64,000 bases of DNA from an uncultured Roseobacter sp. (GCF_947491795.1 NZ_CANLKW010000003.1:186001-250000), one strand, 5' to 3'. Positions 34,642 to 44,024 are shown, counted from the stretch's first letter. Translations and numbers: made by a program. Notes: a model not told the origin generated them from the sequence alone.

Positions 34642-35777
34642 GTGCTGCCCCACGGATACGCGGATGGTGCCCCGGTGCCTACAGGCCAATGATGTCGGGC
34701 GACGGATTGGTCGTACGGGTCCGCCCGCGTTTGTCGCGCATCAGCCGCGATCAGGCGCTGGGTCTGTGTGATCTGGCGGCCCGGTTCGGCAACGGGGCAA
34801 TTGACCTGACAAGCCGTGCAAACCTTCAGATACGCGGCGTGACCGAAAGCGATCATCTGACGCTGATCAATGCATTGGTGGCACTGGACCTGGTAGATGC
34901 AGACCCGGAAGCAGAACACCGCCGCAATATCGTCGTCACGCCAATGGCACCGGCAGGTGACCTGACGCGCGCGCTGTTCGACGTTCTGGTGGAACAGTTG
35001 CCCGGATTGCCGGAGTTACCCGACAAAGTGGGCTATGCCATCGACACCGGGCCCGCGCCTGTTCTGAGCACGGTATCAGCTGATTTCCGTTTCGAGACCG
35101 CGCCCGATGGCACAGCGATCCTGCGCGCGGATGGTGCCAGCAGCGGCATGTCAGTCACCGCCGCTGATGCCATGCAAAAGCTGCGCAGGCTTATCGACTG
35201 GTTCTGCGCAACCGGCGGCCCGGAGGCGGGGCGCATGTCGCGGCACCTGAAAAACACAGCTCTGCCCCGGGAATTCACCGGCAGCCTGCCCGCACCGGCA
35301 GGCAGGCCAATGGCGCCCGGTGCGGCTACGGACGGTCAGGTTTATGGTGCTACTTTCGGGCAGACGGATGCGGATGCACTCAGATCTCTGGTTGTTGACA
35401 GCAAAGCCACGGCGCTGCGTGTGACCCCCTGGCGGCTGCTGGTGCTCGAGAATGCCGAACCGGTTTCCGGATCAGATTTCATTGCCACGCCGGGCGATCC
35501 ACTGTTGCGCGTTCATGCCTGCCCTGGCGCGCCGCGCTGCTCTCAGGCGCAGGTCGAAACCCGCAGCATCGCAAAACGGCTCGCGCACCAGCTGGTGCCG
35601 GGCACAAACCTGCATGTCTCGGGATGCGCCAAGGGCTGCGCCCACCCCCGGGCCGCCGATATCACTCTGGTCGGCAATGCAGCGCGCTTTGATCTTGTCA
35701 GAAAGGGTGCGGCATGGGATGAGCCTGCGCGCAAATCACTTTCTGCTACAGAGACACTAAAGGAAATGACCGGCTGA
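34638..35777 (+). CDS. cobG: Precorrin-3B synthase CobG
   Basis: A 379-residue oxygen-dependent monooxygenase related to nitrite/sulfite reductases, converting precorrin-3A to precorrin-3B. The first half carries the ferredoxin-like domain (LVVRVRPRLSRISRDQALGLCDLAARFGNGAIDLTSRANLQIRG, in blocks). The [4Fe-4S]-siroheme-type cysteines appear as HACPGAPRCSQ and VSGCAKGCAHP near residues 295-340. Its presence marks the aerobic pathway, in contrast to CobZ-type or anaerobic systems. It starts within the cobN stop (ATGA) and ends 1 bp before cobH. Confidence 0.93.
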   Translation: MSAAPRIRGWCPGAYRPMMSGDGLVVRVRPRLSRISRDQALGLCDLAARFGNGAIDLTSRANLQIRGVTESDHLTLINALVALDLVDADPEAEHRRNIVVTPMAPAGDLTRALFDVLVEQLPGLPELPDKVGYAIDTGPAPVLSTVSADFRFETAPDGTAILRADGASSGMSVTAADAMQKLRRLIDWFCATGGPEAGRMSRHLKNTALPREFTGSLPAPAGRPMAPGAATDGQVYGATFGQTDADALRSLVVDSKATALRVTPWRLLVLENAEPVSGSDFIATPGDPLLRVHACPGAPRCSQAQVETRSIAKRLAHQLVPGTNLHVSGCAKGCAHPRAADITLVGNAARFDLVRKGAAWDEPARKSLSATETLKEMTG

Positions 35778-35778
35778 T

Positions 35779-36408
35779 ATGCCCTATGAATACGAAAAAA
35801 ACGGCGCGGCAATCTATCTGGAAAGTTTTGCCACGATCCGGGCAGAAGCCGAGCTTGCGGGGTTTGAACCGGATGCCGAACAGGTTGTCGTGCGTATGAT
35901 CCACGCCGCCGGTATGGTCGGTCTTGAAAAGCATGTGAAGGTCACTGACGGCATGGTGGCCGCCGCGCGGACCGCACTGGAAAATGGCGCGCCGGTGTTC
36001 TGCGACGCCTATATGGTCAGCGAGGGTGTCACCCCCAAACGCCTGCCCGCAGACAATGACGTCATCTGCACGCTGCGCGACCCGCGGGTTCCGGATATGG
36101 CCGCACAGATGGGCACCACCCGGTCTGCGGCAGCGCTGGAACTGTGGCGCGAGCGGCTGGACGGGGCTGTCGTTGCGATCGGCAATGCGCCCACCGCGCT
36201 GTTCCACCTGCTGGAAATGCTCGAGGATCCGGCCTGTCCGCGTCCGGCTGCAATCATCGGCTGCCCTGTCGGGTTCGTCGGCGCGCGCGAAAGCAAAGAC
36301 GCCCTGTGGGACGCACAGCCCGTTCCCTGCATCATCGTGGAAGGCCGCCTTGGCGGCAGCGCAATCACCGTCGCCGCAATCAATGCCATCGCGAGCCGCA
36401 CGGAATGA
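35779..36408 (+). CDS. cobH: Precorrin-8X methylmutase CobH
   Basis: A 209-residue CobH. It moves the C11 methyl group to C12, giving hydrogenobyrinic acid. The catalytic His is in RMIHAAGMVGLEKHV at about residue 43. Other family blocks are GAPVFCDAYMVSEGVT, GNAPTALFHLLEM and IIGCPVGFVGARESKDAL. The protein is of normal length. It overlaps cobI by four bases. Confidence 0.95.
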   Translation: MPYEYEKNGAAIYLESFATIRAEAELAGFEPDAEQVVVRMIHAAGMVGLEKHVKVTDGMVAAARTALENGAPVFCDAYMVSEGVTPKRLPADNDVICTLRDPRVPDMAAQMGTTRSAAALELWRERLDGAVVAIGNAPTALFHLLEMLEDPACPRPAAIIGCPVGFVGARESKDALWDAQPVPCIIVEGRLGGSAITVAAINAIASRTE

Positions 36409-37130
36409 CCGGGACGCTTTATGGTGTGGGTCTGGGCCCGGGTGATCCGGACCTGATGAGTGTCCGGGCCGACCGGCTTGTCCGGCAGACCCGCCACATC
36501 GCCTGGTTCTGCAAGGCAGGCCGCAAGGGCCGCGCACGCAGTATCGTGGAAGGTATGTTCCGGGAGGATGCAGAGACCTTTGCGATGGAATATCCAGTGA
36601 CGACGGAAATTCCCCTGACGGATCCGCGTTACAATGAAATTCTGTCCGCGTTTTACGCCGAAAGCTGCGCGCATCTGGAGAAAGCCGTGGCCAGCGGTGA
36701 GGATATGGTGGTGCTGTGCGAGGGGGATCCGTTTTTTTACGGCTCATTCATGCATGCGTACACGCGCCTGAAAGACCGGATCCCGGTACAGGTTGTACCC
36801 GCGATTACGGGGATGTCCGCGGCGTGGACGGCCTCAGGTGCGCCGATCACCTGGGGCGATGATATTCTGTCCACGGTGATGGGCACACTGGATGAAACCA
36901 CACTTTGCGATGCTATGGCGCGTGCCGATGCGCTGGTGGTTATGAAGATCGGCCGCAACCTGCCCAAAGTGCGCCGGGCTCTTGCAGCGGCGGGCAAGGC
37001 AGACAAGGCGGTCCTTGTTCAATATGCGAGCATGCAGGGTCAGACGGTCTGCCCCCTTTCAGAATACGACGGTGAAACCCTTCCCTATTTCTCCATCATC
37101 GTCGTGCACGGCCAGGGGCGGCGACCATGA
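36405..37130 (+). CDS. cobI: Precorrin-2 C20-methyltransferase CobI
   Basis: A 241-residue S-adenosylmethionine-dependent tetrapyrrole methylase. The N-terminal glycine loop is LYGVGLGPGDPDLMSVRA, followed by VVLCEGDPFFYGSFMH (second SAM loop) and VVPAITGMSAAWTASGAPITWGDD, typical of CobI/CbiL. The chosen ATG (MTGTLYG) overlaps the cobH stop; a much longer in-frame extension is antisense-free but lies wholly inside cobH. It ends overlapping cobJ. Confidence 0.95.
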   Translation: MTGTLYGVGLGPGDPDLMSVRADRLVRQTRHIAWFCKAGRKGRARSIVEGMFREDAETFAMEYPVTTEIPLTDPRYNEILSAFYAESCAHLEKAVASGEDMVVLCEGDPFFYGSFMHAYTRLKDRIPVQVVPAITGMSAAWTASGAPITWGDDILSTVMGTLDETTLCDAMARADALVVMKIGRNLPKVRRALAAAGKADKAVLVQYASMQGQTVCPLSEYDGETLPYFSIIVVHGQGRRP

Positions 37131-37879
37131 CCGGACAGGTTGTCATTGCAGGGCTGGGCCCCGGTGCCGGCGACATGATCACGCCACAGGTCGCACAGGC
37201 CGTAGAGCAGGCCACCGATGTCGTGGGTTACATTCCCTATGTCCGGCGCATCGCGCCGCGCCACGGTCTGACGCTGCACGAAAGTGACAACCGGGTCGAA
37301 CTGGACCGTGCGCGCCATGCGCTGGAGATGGCGTTGCAGGGCAAAAGGGTCGTTGTCGTCAGCTCCGGTGATCCGGGTGTCTTTGCCATGGCTTCTGCCG
37401 TTTTTGAGGCGCTCGAAGCGGGCCCGCCCGAATGGCTGGATCTCGATATTCAGGTCCTGCCCGGCATCACAGCAATGCTGGCGGCGGCAGCAGCAGCCGG
37501 CGCTCCGCTGGGACATGATTTCTGCGCGATCAATCTCAGCGACAATCTCAAGCCCTGGGCATTGATTGAAAAGCGGCTGCGTCTGGCCGTCGAAGGGGAT
37601 TTTGCCATGGGGTTCTACAATCCCCGCTCAAAGTCACGGCCTGAAGGATTTGCGCGCGTTCTGGACGTCATGACAGAGACCTGCGAGCCGGAACGCATCA
37701 TTCTCTTTGCACGCGCCGTCAGCACGCCGGAACAGGTGCTTCGTGTTGTCCGCCTGGCTGATGCGAGACCGGAGATGGCCGATATGCGTACCGTTGTCCT
37801 CGTGGGATCATCGCTCACACGTCTGATCGAAAGGCCCGGCGCGCCGATTGTCTACACCCCAAGGTCGGCACCGGTATGA
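37127..37879 (+). CDS. cobJ: Precorrin-3B C17-methyltransferase CobJ
   Basis: A 250-residue methyltransferase causing ring contraction and C17 methylation. Blocks: VVIAGLGPGAGDMITPQV, DVVGYIPYV, VVVVSSGDPGVFAMA, QVLPGITAMLAAAAAAGAPLGHDFCAINLSDNLKPW (in pieces), and MGFYNPRSKSRPEGF. It is a single-domain CobJ, not fused to CobI or CobG. Its last 28 bases overlap the antisense 3' end of cobK, and there is no space for a separate terminator between the two. Confidence 0.94.
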   Translation: MTGQVVIAGLGPGAGDMITPQVAQAVEQATDVVGYIPYVRRIAPRHGLTLHESDNRVELDRARHALEMALQGKRVVVVSSGDPGVFAMASAVFEALEAGPPEWLDLDIQVLPGITAMLAAAAAAGAPLGHDFCAINLSDNLKPWALIEKRLRLAVEGDFAMGFYNPRSKSRPEGFARVLDVMTETCEPERIILFARAVSTPEQVLRVVRLADARPEMADMRTVVLVGSSLTRLIERPGAPIVYTPRSAPV

Positions 37880-38607
37880 GCCAGCCAGTCCAGAACCGCA
37901 TCCGCTGTCGTGACCTCGTGCCTGTCCGGCACCGATGGGCGGTCAATCATGATCACCGGCAAACCCAATCGGCGCGCAGCGGCGATTTTCGCATAAGCCC
38001 CTGTTCCACCGGAGTTTTTGGAAACAATAATATCGATGTGATGGGCCTGCATCAGCGCTGTGTCTTCCGCCTCGGCAAACGGGCCGCGCGACACGATGAC
38101 TTCTGCGTCGGGAAAGGGCAACGCGCCCACCGGTGGGTCCACCAGACGCAGCAGATAGAAATGCTGTGGGTTCGGGGCAAAGTCTGCCAGATGCATACGG
38201 CCGACCGCCAGCATGATCCGCGCCATGGGCCTGTCCAGCGCCGCAACAGCACCGGCAATACTGTCCACATGCGTCCAGCGGTCACCGGGCTGCGGCGTCC
38301 ATGCAGGCCGCGTCAGCGCGACCAGCGGCACCCCCGTTTCAGCAGCGGCGAGACAGGCATTCCGGCTCATCTGCGCGGCAAAAGGGTGTGTTGCATCCAC
38401 AAGGTGGCTGATCTGATGGTCGCGCAGAAACCCGGCCAGCCCCTCCGCACCGCCAAACCCGCCCGTACGCATGGGCAGTGGCTGGCGGAGGGGCCGGTCC
38501 ACGCGTCCGGCAAGCGAATAAACCCCAGACAATCCGGCTTCGGCGACGGTTCTGGCCAGGGCCGTTGCCTCGGAAGTTCCGCCAAGGATCAGCAGGTTGG
38601 GTCTCAT
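37852..38607 (-). CDS. cobK: Precorrin-6A reductase CobK, antisense within the cob operon
   Basis: A 251-residue NADPH-dependent precorrin-6A reductase: NLLILGGTSEATALARTVAEAG at the start, then LVDATHPFAAQMSRNACLAA, LLRLVDPPVG, VIVSRGPFAEAEDTALM and IIVSKNSGGTGAYAKI. The 3' end overlaps cobJ by 28 bp. The ATG (complement of 38605-38607) shares CATG at 38605-38608 with the divergent cobL ATG. No strong ribosome site is visible ahead of it; upstream on its strand is CGGAAACTCAGAC inside cobL. Its promoter must therefore lie within cobL. Confidence 0.93.
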   Translation of the reverse strand: MRPNLLILGGTSEATALARTVAEAGLSGVYSLAGRVDRPLRQPLPMRTGGFGGAEGLAGFLRDHQISHLVDATHPFAAQMSRNACLAAAETGVPLVALTRPAWTPQPGDRWTHVDSIAGAVAALDRPMARIMLAVGRMHLADFAPNPQHFYLLRLVDPPVGALPFPDAEVIVSRGPFAEAEDTALMQAHHIDIIVSKNSGGTGAYAKIAAARRLGLPVIMIDRPSVPDRHEVTTADAVLDWLAHTGADLGV

Positions 38608-39805
38608 GTCTGAGTTTCCGTGGATTACAATCATCGGGCTGGGCGAGGATGGACCGGATGGTCTGACACCTGCAAGCCTCGCCGCACTCCAGAAGGCCGA
38701 AACCATCATGGGCCCGCCGCGGCACCTGGCACTTTTGCCCGAAACCGGCGTTGAACGTATCAGCTGGCCTGTTCCCTTTGCCGACGGTCTCGAAACGCTT
38801 GCGGGTTTTGCGGGCAGACAGGTTGCTGTGCTGGCCTCTGGCGATCCGTTCTGGTTTGGCGCGGGCACCGTGATCACCCGCCGCTTTGGAACTGGTGCTG
38901 TCAGAACCTTTCCGGCGCCATCAACCTTTGCCCGCGCGGCGGCCCTGATGGGTTGGGGACTGGAGAAAACGGTATGCCTCGGCCTGCACGCGGCGCCTTT
39001 GCAACGTCTGCGCCCGCAGCTTGCCTCCGGCGCACAGCTTCTCGTGTTGCTGCGCGACGGCGATGCTGTCTGTGCTCTGGGACAGTATCTCGAGGACGTC
39101 GGGTTCGGCAGCTCGCAGCTCACCGTGATGGAGGCACTGGGCGGCAAGTCTGAGCGTGTCACCAGGACAAACCCGTCCGGTGCTGCGACCGGCACCTGGG
39201 CCCACCCTGTCTGTGTTGCGATTACGGCTGCTGGCGCGGGGCCTGCATTGCCCGCCACAGCAGGGTTACCGGATGATCTGTTTCAGAGCGACGGCGTTAT
39301 GACCAAGCGGGCGGTTCGCGCAATGACGCTGTCGGCGCTGGCGCCCTGTGCGGGCGAGCGGCTCTGGGACATAGGCGGCGGATCCGGGTCTGTGTCAGTC
39401 GAGTGGCTGCTGGCGCATCCTGCCTGCCAGGCCATCGCAATAGAGCCGCGCGAAGACCGTATCGGCTTTATCCGCGCCAACGCCCGAACGCTCGGAGTGG
39501 ACAGGCTGGAGATTGTCACCGGCAACGCCCCCGACGCGCTGGATGGCTTGCCCGCACCCGATGCTGTTTTTGTCGGCGGCGGGCTGAGTACCGATCTGAT
39601 CGAATATCTGAAAAATACGCTGCCACCCGGCACGCGTGTTGTCGCCAACGCCGTAACGATCGAGGCAGAAGCGCTGCTGGCCGGGCTGCACACAGAAAAG
39701 GGCGGTGAACTGTTGCGCCTGGATTTTTCGGTTGCCCGCCCGCTGGGCAGCAAACGCAGCTGGGACGCTGCCTATCCGATCGTACAATGGAGCGGGACGC
39801 TGTGA
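38606..39805 (+). CDS. cobL: Precorrin-6B methyltransferase/decarboxylase CobL
   Basis: A 399-residue bifunctional enzyme. The N-terminal tetrapyrrole methylase domain (1-200; ITIIGLGEDGPDGLT, VLASGDPFWFGAGT, PAPSTFARAAALMGWG) methylates C5. The C-terminal CbiT-like domain (about 225-399; DGVMTKRAVRAMTLSAL, LWDIGGGSGSVSVEWLL, AVFVGGGLSTDLIE) methylates C15 and decarboxylates the C12 acetate. The ATG (MSEFPWITIIGLGE) overlaps the antisense cobK start; a TTG nine bases upstream (38597) is an alternative. No good ribosome site is visible, so translation may depend on the long transcript from upstream. Confidence 0.94.
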   Translation: MSEFPWITIIGLGEDGPDGLTPASLAALQKAETIMGPPRHLALLPETGVERISWPVPFADGLETLAGFAGRQVAVLASGDPFWFGAGTVITRRFGTGAVRTFPAPSTFARAAALMGWGLEKTVCLGLHAAPLQRLRPQLASGAQLLVLLRDGDAVCALGQYLEDVGFGSSQLTVMEALGGKSERVTRTNPSGAATGTWAHPVCVAITAAGAGPALPATAGLPDDLFQSDGVMTKRAVRAMTLSALAPCAGERLWDIGGGSGSVSVEWLLAHPACQAIAIEPREDRIGFIRANARTLGVDRLEIVTGNAPDALDGLPAPDAVFVGGGLSTDLIEYLKNTLPPGTRVVANAVTIEAEALLAGLHTEKGGELLRLDFSVARPLGSKRSWDAAYPIVQWSGTL

Positions 39806-40176
39806 TTGTTGCAGGCTTTGGATTTCGCAGCAGGGCAACCGTGCAGAGCCTGCAAGGCGCGTTGAGCGCAGCGCAGGTGGGTACACCCCTGAAACCAGAC
39901 GCCGCCGCGACCATCAGAGACAAGGCCGAAGCCCCTGTTTTCCTGAGATTTGCCGCCGATCAGAACCTGCGCCCCGTTGCTATTGACGACGCCGATCTGC
40001 AAAGGCAACAGACAACAACACAATCGGCCGCATCACTGGCCGCGCGCGAAACCGGTTCGATGGCAGAAGCAGCCGCTCTTGCCGCCGCCGGACCAGGCGC
40101 GCGTCTGATCGCCCCAAGGGTCGTTTCGGACGACGGTATGGCCACCTGCGCACTGGCACAAGGAGAGACCACATGA
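39802..40176 (+). CDS. cobE: Cobalamin biosynthesis protein CobE
   Basis: A 124-residue CobE/CbiG C-terminal-type protein. I chose the GTG at 39802 ([17 protein letters not shown]) because it overlaps the cobL stop as GTGA and has GGAG nine bases upstream; an ATG at 39787 would add five residues. Family marks are the N-terminal strand AGFGFRSRA, and the C-terminal [34 protein letters not shown], where Ala-rich CbiG motifs are recognisable. CobE is needed in the aerobic pathway, with its exact reaction not firmly established; relatives in CbiG open the delta-lactone. It overlaps cobM by four bases. Confidence 0.85.
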   Translation: MIVAGFGFRSRATVQSLQGALSAAQVGTPLKPDAAATIRDKAEAPVFLRFAADQNLRPVAIDDADLQRQQTTTQSAASLAARETGSMAEAAALAAAGPGARLIAPRVVSDDGMATCALAQGETT

Positions 40177-40967
40177 CCGTGCATTTTGTCGGTGCCGGAC
40201 CAGGGGCCGCGGACCTTCTGACCCTGCGCGGGCGCGATATCATTGCCGCCGCGCCGGTGTGCCTTTACGCGGGATCTCTTGTGCCCGAGGCCGTGCTGGC
40301 GCACTGCCCGGCGGGCGCGCATATCGTCAACACGGCACCGATGGATCTGGACGCCATCATGACCGAAATCGAAGCAGCCCACGCCCAGGGCAAAGACGTA
40401 GCGCGTCTGCATTCGGGCGATCTGTCGGTCTGGTCGGCCATGGGTGAACAGATCCGTCGCCTGAAAGCGCTGGAAATTCCCTATACAGTCACGCCGGGTG
40501 TGCCCTCTTTTGCTGCAGCAGCCGCCAGCCTTGGCCAGGAACTGACCCTCCCGGGCCTGTCTCAATCGGTTGTACTGACCCGAACGCAAGGCCGGGCTTC
40601 TGCCATGCCGGACGGCGAAACACTGGCGGGCTTTGGCGCAACGGGCGCAACGCTTGCCCTGCACCTGTCGATTGGCAACCTGGCACGTGTGGTGTCCGAA
40701 CTGACACCGCATTACGGCGCGGACTGCCCTGTTGCCGTGGTCTTCCGCGCGACGTGGCCTGACGAGCGCATTATCCGGGCAACGCTTGCAACGATTGAAG
40801 CACAGATGGACGCCTCGGTGACGCGCACGGCGATCATTTTCGCAGGGCCCTCCGTGTCCGGCGAAGGATTCGACAACAGCCGCCTGTACGCGGCCGACTA
40901 TGACCGGCGGTACAGGCCACAAACGGCCGAAAGCCCCTGGTCAGAATGGAAACATGGCGATGACTGA
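40173..40967 (+). CDS. cobM: Precorrin-4 C11-methyltransferase CobM
   Basis: A 264-residue methyltransferase. Blocks: [79 protein letters not shown] (in parts) and [18 protein letters not shown], all typical of CobM/CbiF. Normal length. It overlaps cobE upstream and its 3' end overlaps the cobB start by about 14 bases. Confidence 0.95.
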   Translation: MTVHFVGAGPGAADLLTLRGRDIIAAAPVCLYAGSLVPEAVLAHCPAGAHIVNTAPMDLDAIMTEIEAAHAQGKDVARLHSGDLSVWSAMGEQIRRLKALEIPYTVTPGVPSFAAAAASLGQELTLPGLSQSVVLTRTQGRASAMPDGETLAGFGATGATLALHLSIGNLARVVSELTPHYGADCPVAVVFRATWPDERIIRATLATIEAQMDASVTRTAIIFAGPSVSGEGFDNSRLYAADYDRRYRPQTAESPWSEWKHGDD

Positions 40968-42276
40968 TACCCCCGGCGGCATTCTGATCTCTGCCCCCTC
41001 TTCGGGCACCGGAAAAACAACGGTGATGCTGGGCCTGCTGCGGGCGCTGCGTGACAGCGGACTGCGCGTACAACCCTACAAATCCGGCCCCGACTACATT
41101 GACCCCGCCTTTCACAGGGCCGCCTCCGGGCGGGCCTCTTTCAATATCGATACCTGGGCGATGCACGATGATCTGCTGAACGGCATCGCGGGCCAGATGT
41201 CGGATGCTGATATCTGCGTGGCCGAAGGATCCATGGGTCTTTATGATGGCGTTGCGACGCGGGGCCAGACCGGTTTCGGCTCCAGCGCGGAGACCGCCCT
41301 GCGCATGGGCTGGCCTGTTGTTCTGGTAATCGACGTCGGGGGTCAGGCACAGTCTGCCGCCGCGACGGCACTGGGTTTCCGGGCCTATGCACCTGATCTG
41401 CCCTTTGCCGGGGTGATCCTGAACCGGGTGGCCAGCCCCCGTCATGAACGCCTCGCGCGTCTGGGCATGGATCAGGCCGGCATCCGGGTTCTGGGGGTGT
41501 TGCCACGCCGGGGAGATCTGACCCTGCCAGAACGGCACCTTGGATTGATCCAGGCGGTCGAGCACCCCGATCTGGAGAAAGCCATCGCGGGCTATTCAGA
41601 TTTTCTGACGGAGCATGTTGATATTGCGGCCATTCGTGACGCGGCAGCCAGCAACGGCGTGCCCAAATCCGGGCATCTGCCGGCACCACCTGCACAGCGT
41701 ATCGCACTCGCAAAAGATGCAGCCTTTTCATTTGCATATCCGCATCTGGTAAAAGGCTGGCGGGATGCAGGTGCTGAAATCCTGCCTTTTTCCCCACTGG
41801 GCAACCAGGCTCCCGCAGCGGATGCAGACATCGTCTGGCTTCCCGGCGGATATCCGGAACTGCACGCAGGCAACATTGCATCAGCTGAGACATTCCTGAG
41901 CGGGCTGCGAAAACACGCCGAAACCCGCCCGGTGCATGGGGAGTGCGGTGGCTATATGGCGCTGGGAACAGCGCTCATCGACAAGGACGGCACGCGGCAT
42001 CAGATGGCCGGACTGCTGGGCCTTGTGACATCCTATGAAAAACGCAAATTCCATCTGGGGTACCGGCGCGCCGTTCTGCAATCAGCACTGCCCGGGTATG
42101 AGGCCGGTCAGGCACTGCGCGGCCACGAGTTCCACTATTCCAGTATCCTGGACCAGCCCGACAGCCCGCTGGCAGATGTATTTGACGCGGACGGAAACCC
42201 TGTACCCGAGACCGGATCCCGCCGGGGCAACGTCACCGGCACATTCTTTCACCTGATCACGCCAGAGGCCCCATGA
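40954..42276 (+). CDS. cobB: Hydrogenobyrinate a,c-diamide synthase CobB
   Basis: A 440-residue glutamine-dependent amidotransferase acting on the a and c carboxylates. The ATP-binding N-terminal domain begins [23 protein letters not shown] and [13 protein letters not shown]. The C-terminal glutaminase domain has [18 protein letters not shown] and the nucleophile Cys in [12 protein letters not shown], with the C-terminal His in [10 protein letters not shown]. The ATG at 40954 has GGAA seven bases upstream; the ATG at 40960 is equally possible. The protein overlaps cobM and cobA. Confidence 0.95.
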   Translation: MAMTDTPGGILISAPSSGTGKTTVMLGLLRALRDSGLRVQPYKSGPDYIDPAFHRAASGRASFNIDTWAMHDDLLNGIAGQMSDADICVAEGSMGLYDGVATRGQTGFGSSAETALRMGWPVVLVIDVGGQAQSAAATALGFRAYAPDLPFAGVILNRVASPRHERLARLGMDQAGIRVLGVLPRRGDLTLPERHLGLIQAVEHPDLEKAIAGYSDFLTEHVDIAAIRDAAASNGVPKSGHLPAPPAQRIALAKDAAFSFAYPHLVKGWRDAGAEILPFSPLGNQAPAADADIVWLPGGYPELHAGNIASAETFLSGLRKHAETRPVHGECGGYMALGTALIDKDGTRHQMAGLLGLVTSYEKRKFHLGYRRAVLQSALPGYEAGQALRGHEFHYSSILDQPDSPLADVFDADGNPVPETGSRRGNVTGTFFHLITPEAP

Positions 42277-42992
42277 GTGGTTTTGTATCCTTTGTGGGCT
42301 CCGGACCCGGTGATCCCGAACTGCTGACACTCAAGGCCGTGGACCGCCTGAAACGCGCTGATGCCGTGCTCTTTGATGACCTGTCAGCGGGGCCGATCCT
42401 GACCCATGCCCGCGCGGGCGCGGACCTTGTCGGCGTTGGGAAACGCGCAGGCCGACCTTCGCCCAGACAGGACCATGTGAGCCGGCTGCTCGTGGATTAT
42501 GCGCGCGAAGGCGGGCGAATCGTGCGCCTCAAATCCGGCGACAGCGGTCTCTTTGGCCGTCTGGAAGAAGAGCTGGTTGCCCTGCGGGATGCAGGTATCA
42601 AATACGAGATCATTCCGGGCGTTCCGTCCGCCGTTGCAGCCGCTGCGGCCTGCGGCATCCCCCTGACCCGGCGCCTGACGTCGAGGCGTGTTCAGTTTGT
42701 CACCGGGCATGACGCGACAGGTGCCCTGCCCGAAGATCTGGATCTTTCGGCACTGGCCGATCCAACGGCCTGCACTGTTGTTTTTATGGGCAAAAGAACC
42801 TTTCCGGCGCTCTGTGCTGCCCTTGTTAAACGGGGGTTACCGGAAACGACACCTGCCATTCTGGCCGAGGCCGTGGGCACGCCGGAGCAGACCATTACCC
42901 GTAGCACGGTCACCGGTCTTGCGACGCAGCTTTCCGGTGAAATCGGCCTGAAACCCGCGTTGATCCTCTACGGTCCGCTGGCAGCACTCTAA
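42273..42992 (+). CDS. cobA: Uroporphyrinogen-III C-methyltransferase CobA
   Basis: A 239-residue SUMT that methylates C2 and C7 to give precorrin-2, the entry step of the pathway. Motifs: VSFVGSGPGDPELLTLKAVD, ADAVLFDDLSAGPIL, VGVGKRAGRPSPRQD, IVRLKSGDSGLFGRL and EIIPGVPSAVAAAAACGIPLTRR. It is a stand-alone SUMT, not fused to CysG-type siroheme functions. It is the last gene of the long plus-strand operon; its stop is followed by about 50 bp and the second cobalamin riboswitch. Confidence 0.95.
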   Translation: MSGFVSFVGSGPGDPELLTLKAVDRLKRADAVLFDDLSAGPILTHARAGADLVGVGKRAGRPSPRQDHVSRLLVDYAREGGRIVRLKSGDSGLFGRLEEELVALRDAGIKYEIIPGVPSAVAAAAACGIPLTRRLTSRRVQFVTGHDATGALPEDLDLSALADPTACTVVFMGKRTFPALCAALVKRGLPETTPAILAEAVGTPEQTITRSTVTGLATQLSGEIGLKPALILYGPLAAL

Positions 42993-43049
42993 GGCCGCTC
43001 CAGCGACATCTGACGTCGCCTTTGGTCTTGTGCGACCAGGCGCACCTGT

Positions 43050-43225
43050 TATGGTTAAAAGTGCTTTCGGTGCTGCAGCATGCAGCTGAAAAGGGAACAG
43101 GGTGAAATGCCCGGACTGCCCCCGCAACTGTAAGCGGTAAGCGCAATGGAAGACCACTGGCCCGCAGGGCTGGGAAGGCCGGCGCGCAGCAAACCGCGAG
43201 TCAGGAGACCTGCCGAAAGAGAGAT
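43050..43225 (+). promoter_or_regulatory. Second cobalamin riboswitch, upstream of the CbiM-like gene
   Basis: The same conserved blocks as the first element are present: AAAAGGGAACAGGGTGAAAT (43089-43108), CTGCCCCCGCAACTGTAAGC (about 43116-43135), GGGAAGGCCGG, and the B12 box GTCAGGAGACCTGCC at 43200-43214. It ends about 60 nt before the CbiM-like ATG, and covers that gene and possibly cobF. Confidence 0.96.
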
Positions 43226-43285
43226 CAACGCCGGTGCGCCCGGTAACATGCTGCCGGAGGGGCAGCGCTTAGAAAGGAATAACCC

Positions 43286-43963
43286 ATGCATATCGAACCC
43301 GGTGTTGTCGACAGCGCAAAAATGGCCCTCGCCTATACCACTGCCGCAGGTGCCGCCGCATACAGCGCGAAACTGGCGATCGAGGATCTTGGCCGCAGCA
43401 ACGCCGTTTCATTCGCCGCGCGGGCCGCAATGGCGACGATCGGCGTTTTCATCTTTTTCGAGGTTCTGCCGCACTTTCCGGTGGGCGTCTCTGAGGTTCA
43501 CTTCATTCTGGGTACAACGCTCTTTCTGCTGATGGGTGCCGCTCCCGCCGCAATTGGCCTGGCAGTGGGTCTGTTGATCCAGGGCACCTTCTTTGCCCCA
43601 ACCGATCTGCCGATGTACTTTGTCAACGTAACGACACTTCTGGTGCCGCTTCTGGCGATCACTGCACTGTCGCGACGCCTGCTGCCGCAGGAACGCGCCT
43701 ATGTCGATCTCAGCTACAGCCACGTGCTGAAACTGTCAGCCATGTATCAGGGCGGTGTTGTCGCATGGGTCGCCTTCTGGGTGCTTTACGGACAGGGCGT
43801 CACGGTTGAAGCATTCTCCTCCATCGGTACATTTGCCGCGGCCTACGCAATCGTGCTGCTGATCGAGCCTGTTGCCGACCTGGCAGCGCTGGCCGGTGCA
43901 AAAGCAATGCGCGGCGCGACAGCGGCCGGGCTCTTCACGCAGCGTCTTTACAACGCAGCCTGA
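43286..43963 (+). CDS. CbiM-like energy-coupling-factor cobalt transporter component
   Basis: A 225-residue membrane protein with about six hydrophobic segments. It begins MHIEPGVVDSAKMALAYT. The N-terminal Met-His that CbiM/NikM proteins use to bind Co(II) or Ni(II) is present. The body continues with FFEVLPHFPVGVSEVHFILGTTLFLLMGAAPAAIGLAVGLLIQG in blocks, matching the ECF S-component family. The start has AAGGAATAACCC upstream. Cobalamin riboswitch control makes cobalt the likely substrate. No CbiN, CbiQ or CbiO gene is adjacent, so the energising module must be elsewhere or the protein works alone. Confidence 0.85.
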   Translation: MHIEPGVVDSAKMALAYTTAAGAAAYSAKLAIEDLGRSNAVSFAARAAMATIGVFIFFEVLPHFPVGVSEVHFILGTTLFLLMGAAPAAIGLAVGLLIQGTFFAPTDLPMYFVNVTTLLVPLLAITALSRRLLPQERAYVDLSYSHVLKLSAMYQGGVVAWVAFWVLYGQGVTVEAFSSIGTFAAAYAIVLLIEPVADLAALAGAKAMRGATAAGLFTQRLYNAA

Positions 43964-43973
43964 ACGTAAAAAC

Positions 43974-44007
43974 AGACCCGGTACCTGAGAGGGTGCCGGG
44001 TCTTTTT
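43974..44007 (+). terminator. Intrinsic terminator between cbiM-like gene and cobF
   Basis: AGACCCGGTACC (43974-43985) pairs with GGTGCCGGGTCT (43992-44003), with one G-T pair and a six-base loop, followed by TTTTT. It is a textbook rho-independent terminator on the plus strand. cobF begins only 18 bp later, so cobF needs read-through or its own promoter. Confidence 0.85.
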
Positions 44008-44024
44008 GTGTCCGGAGTGTCGCG

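Noticed and set aside
42995..43025. GCGAC...GTCGC hairpin after cobA as a terminator
   Set aside because: Five-base stem with no U-tract; too weak to call, though the next element is a riboswitch with its own promoter.
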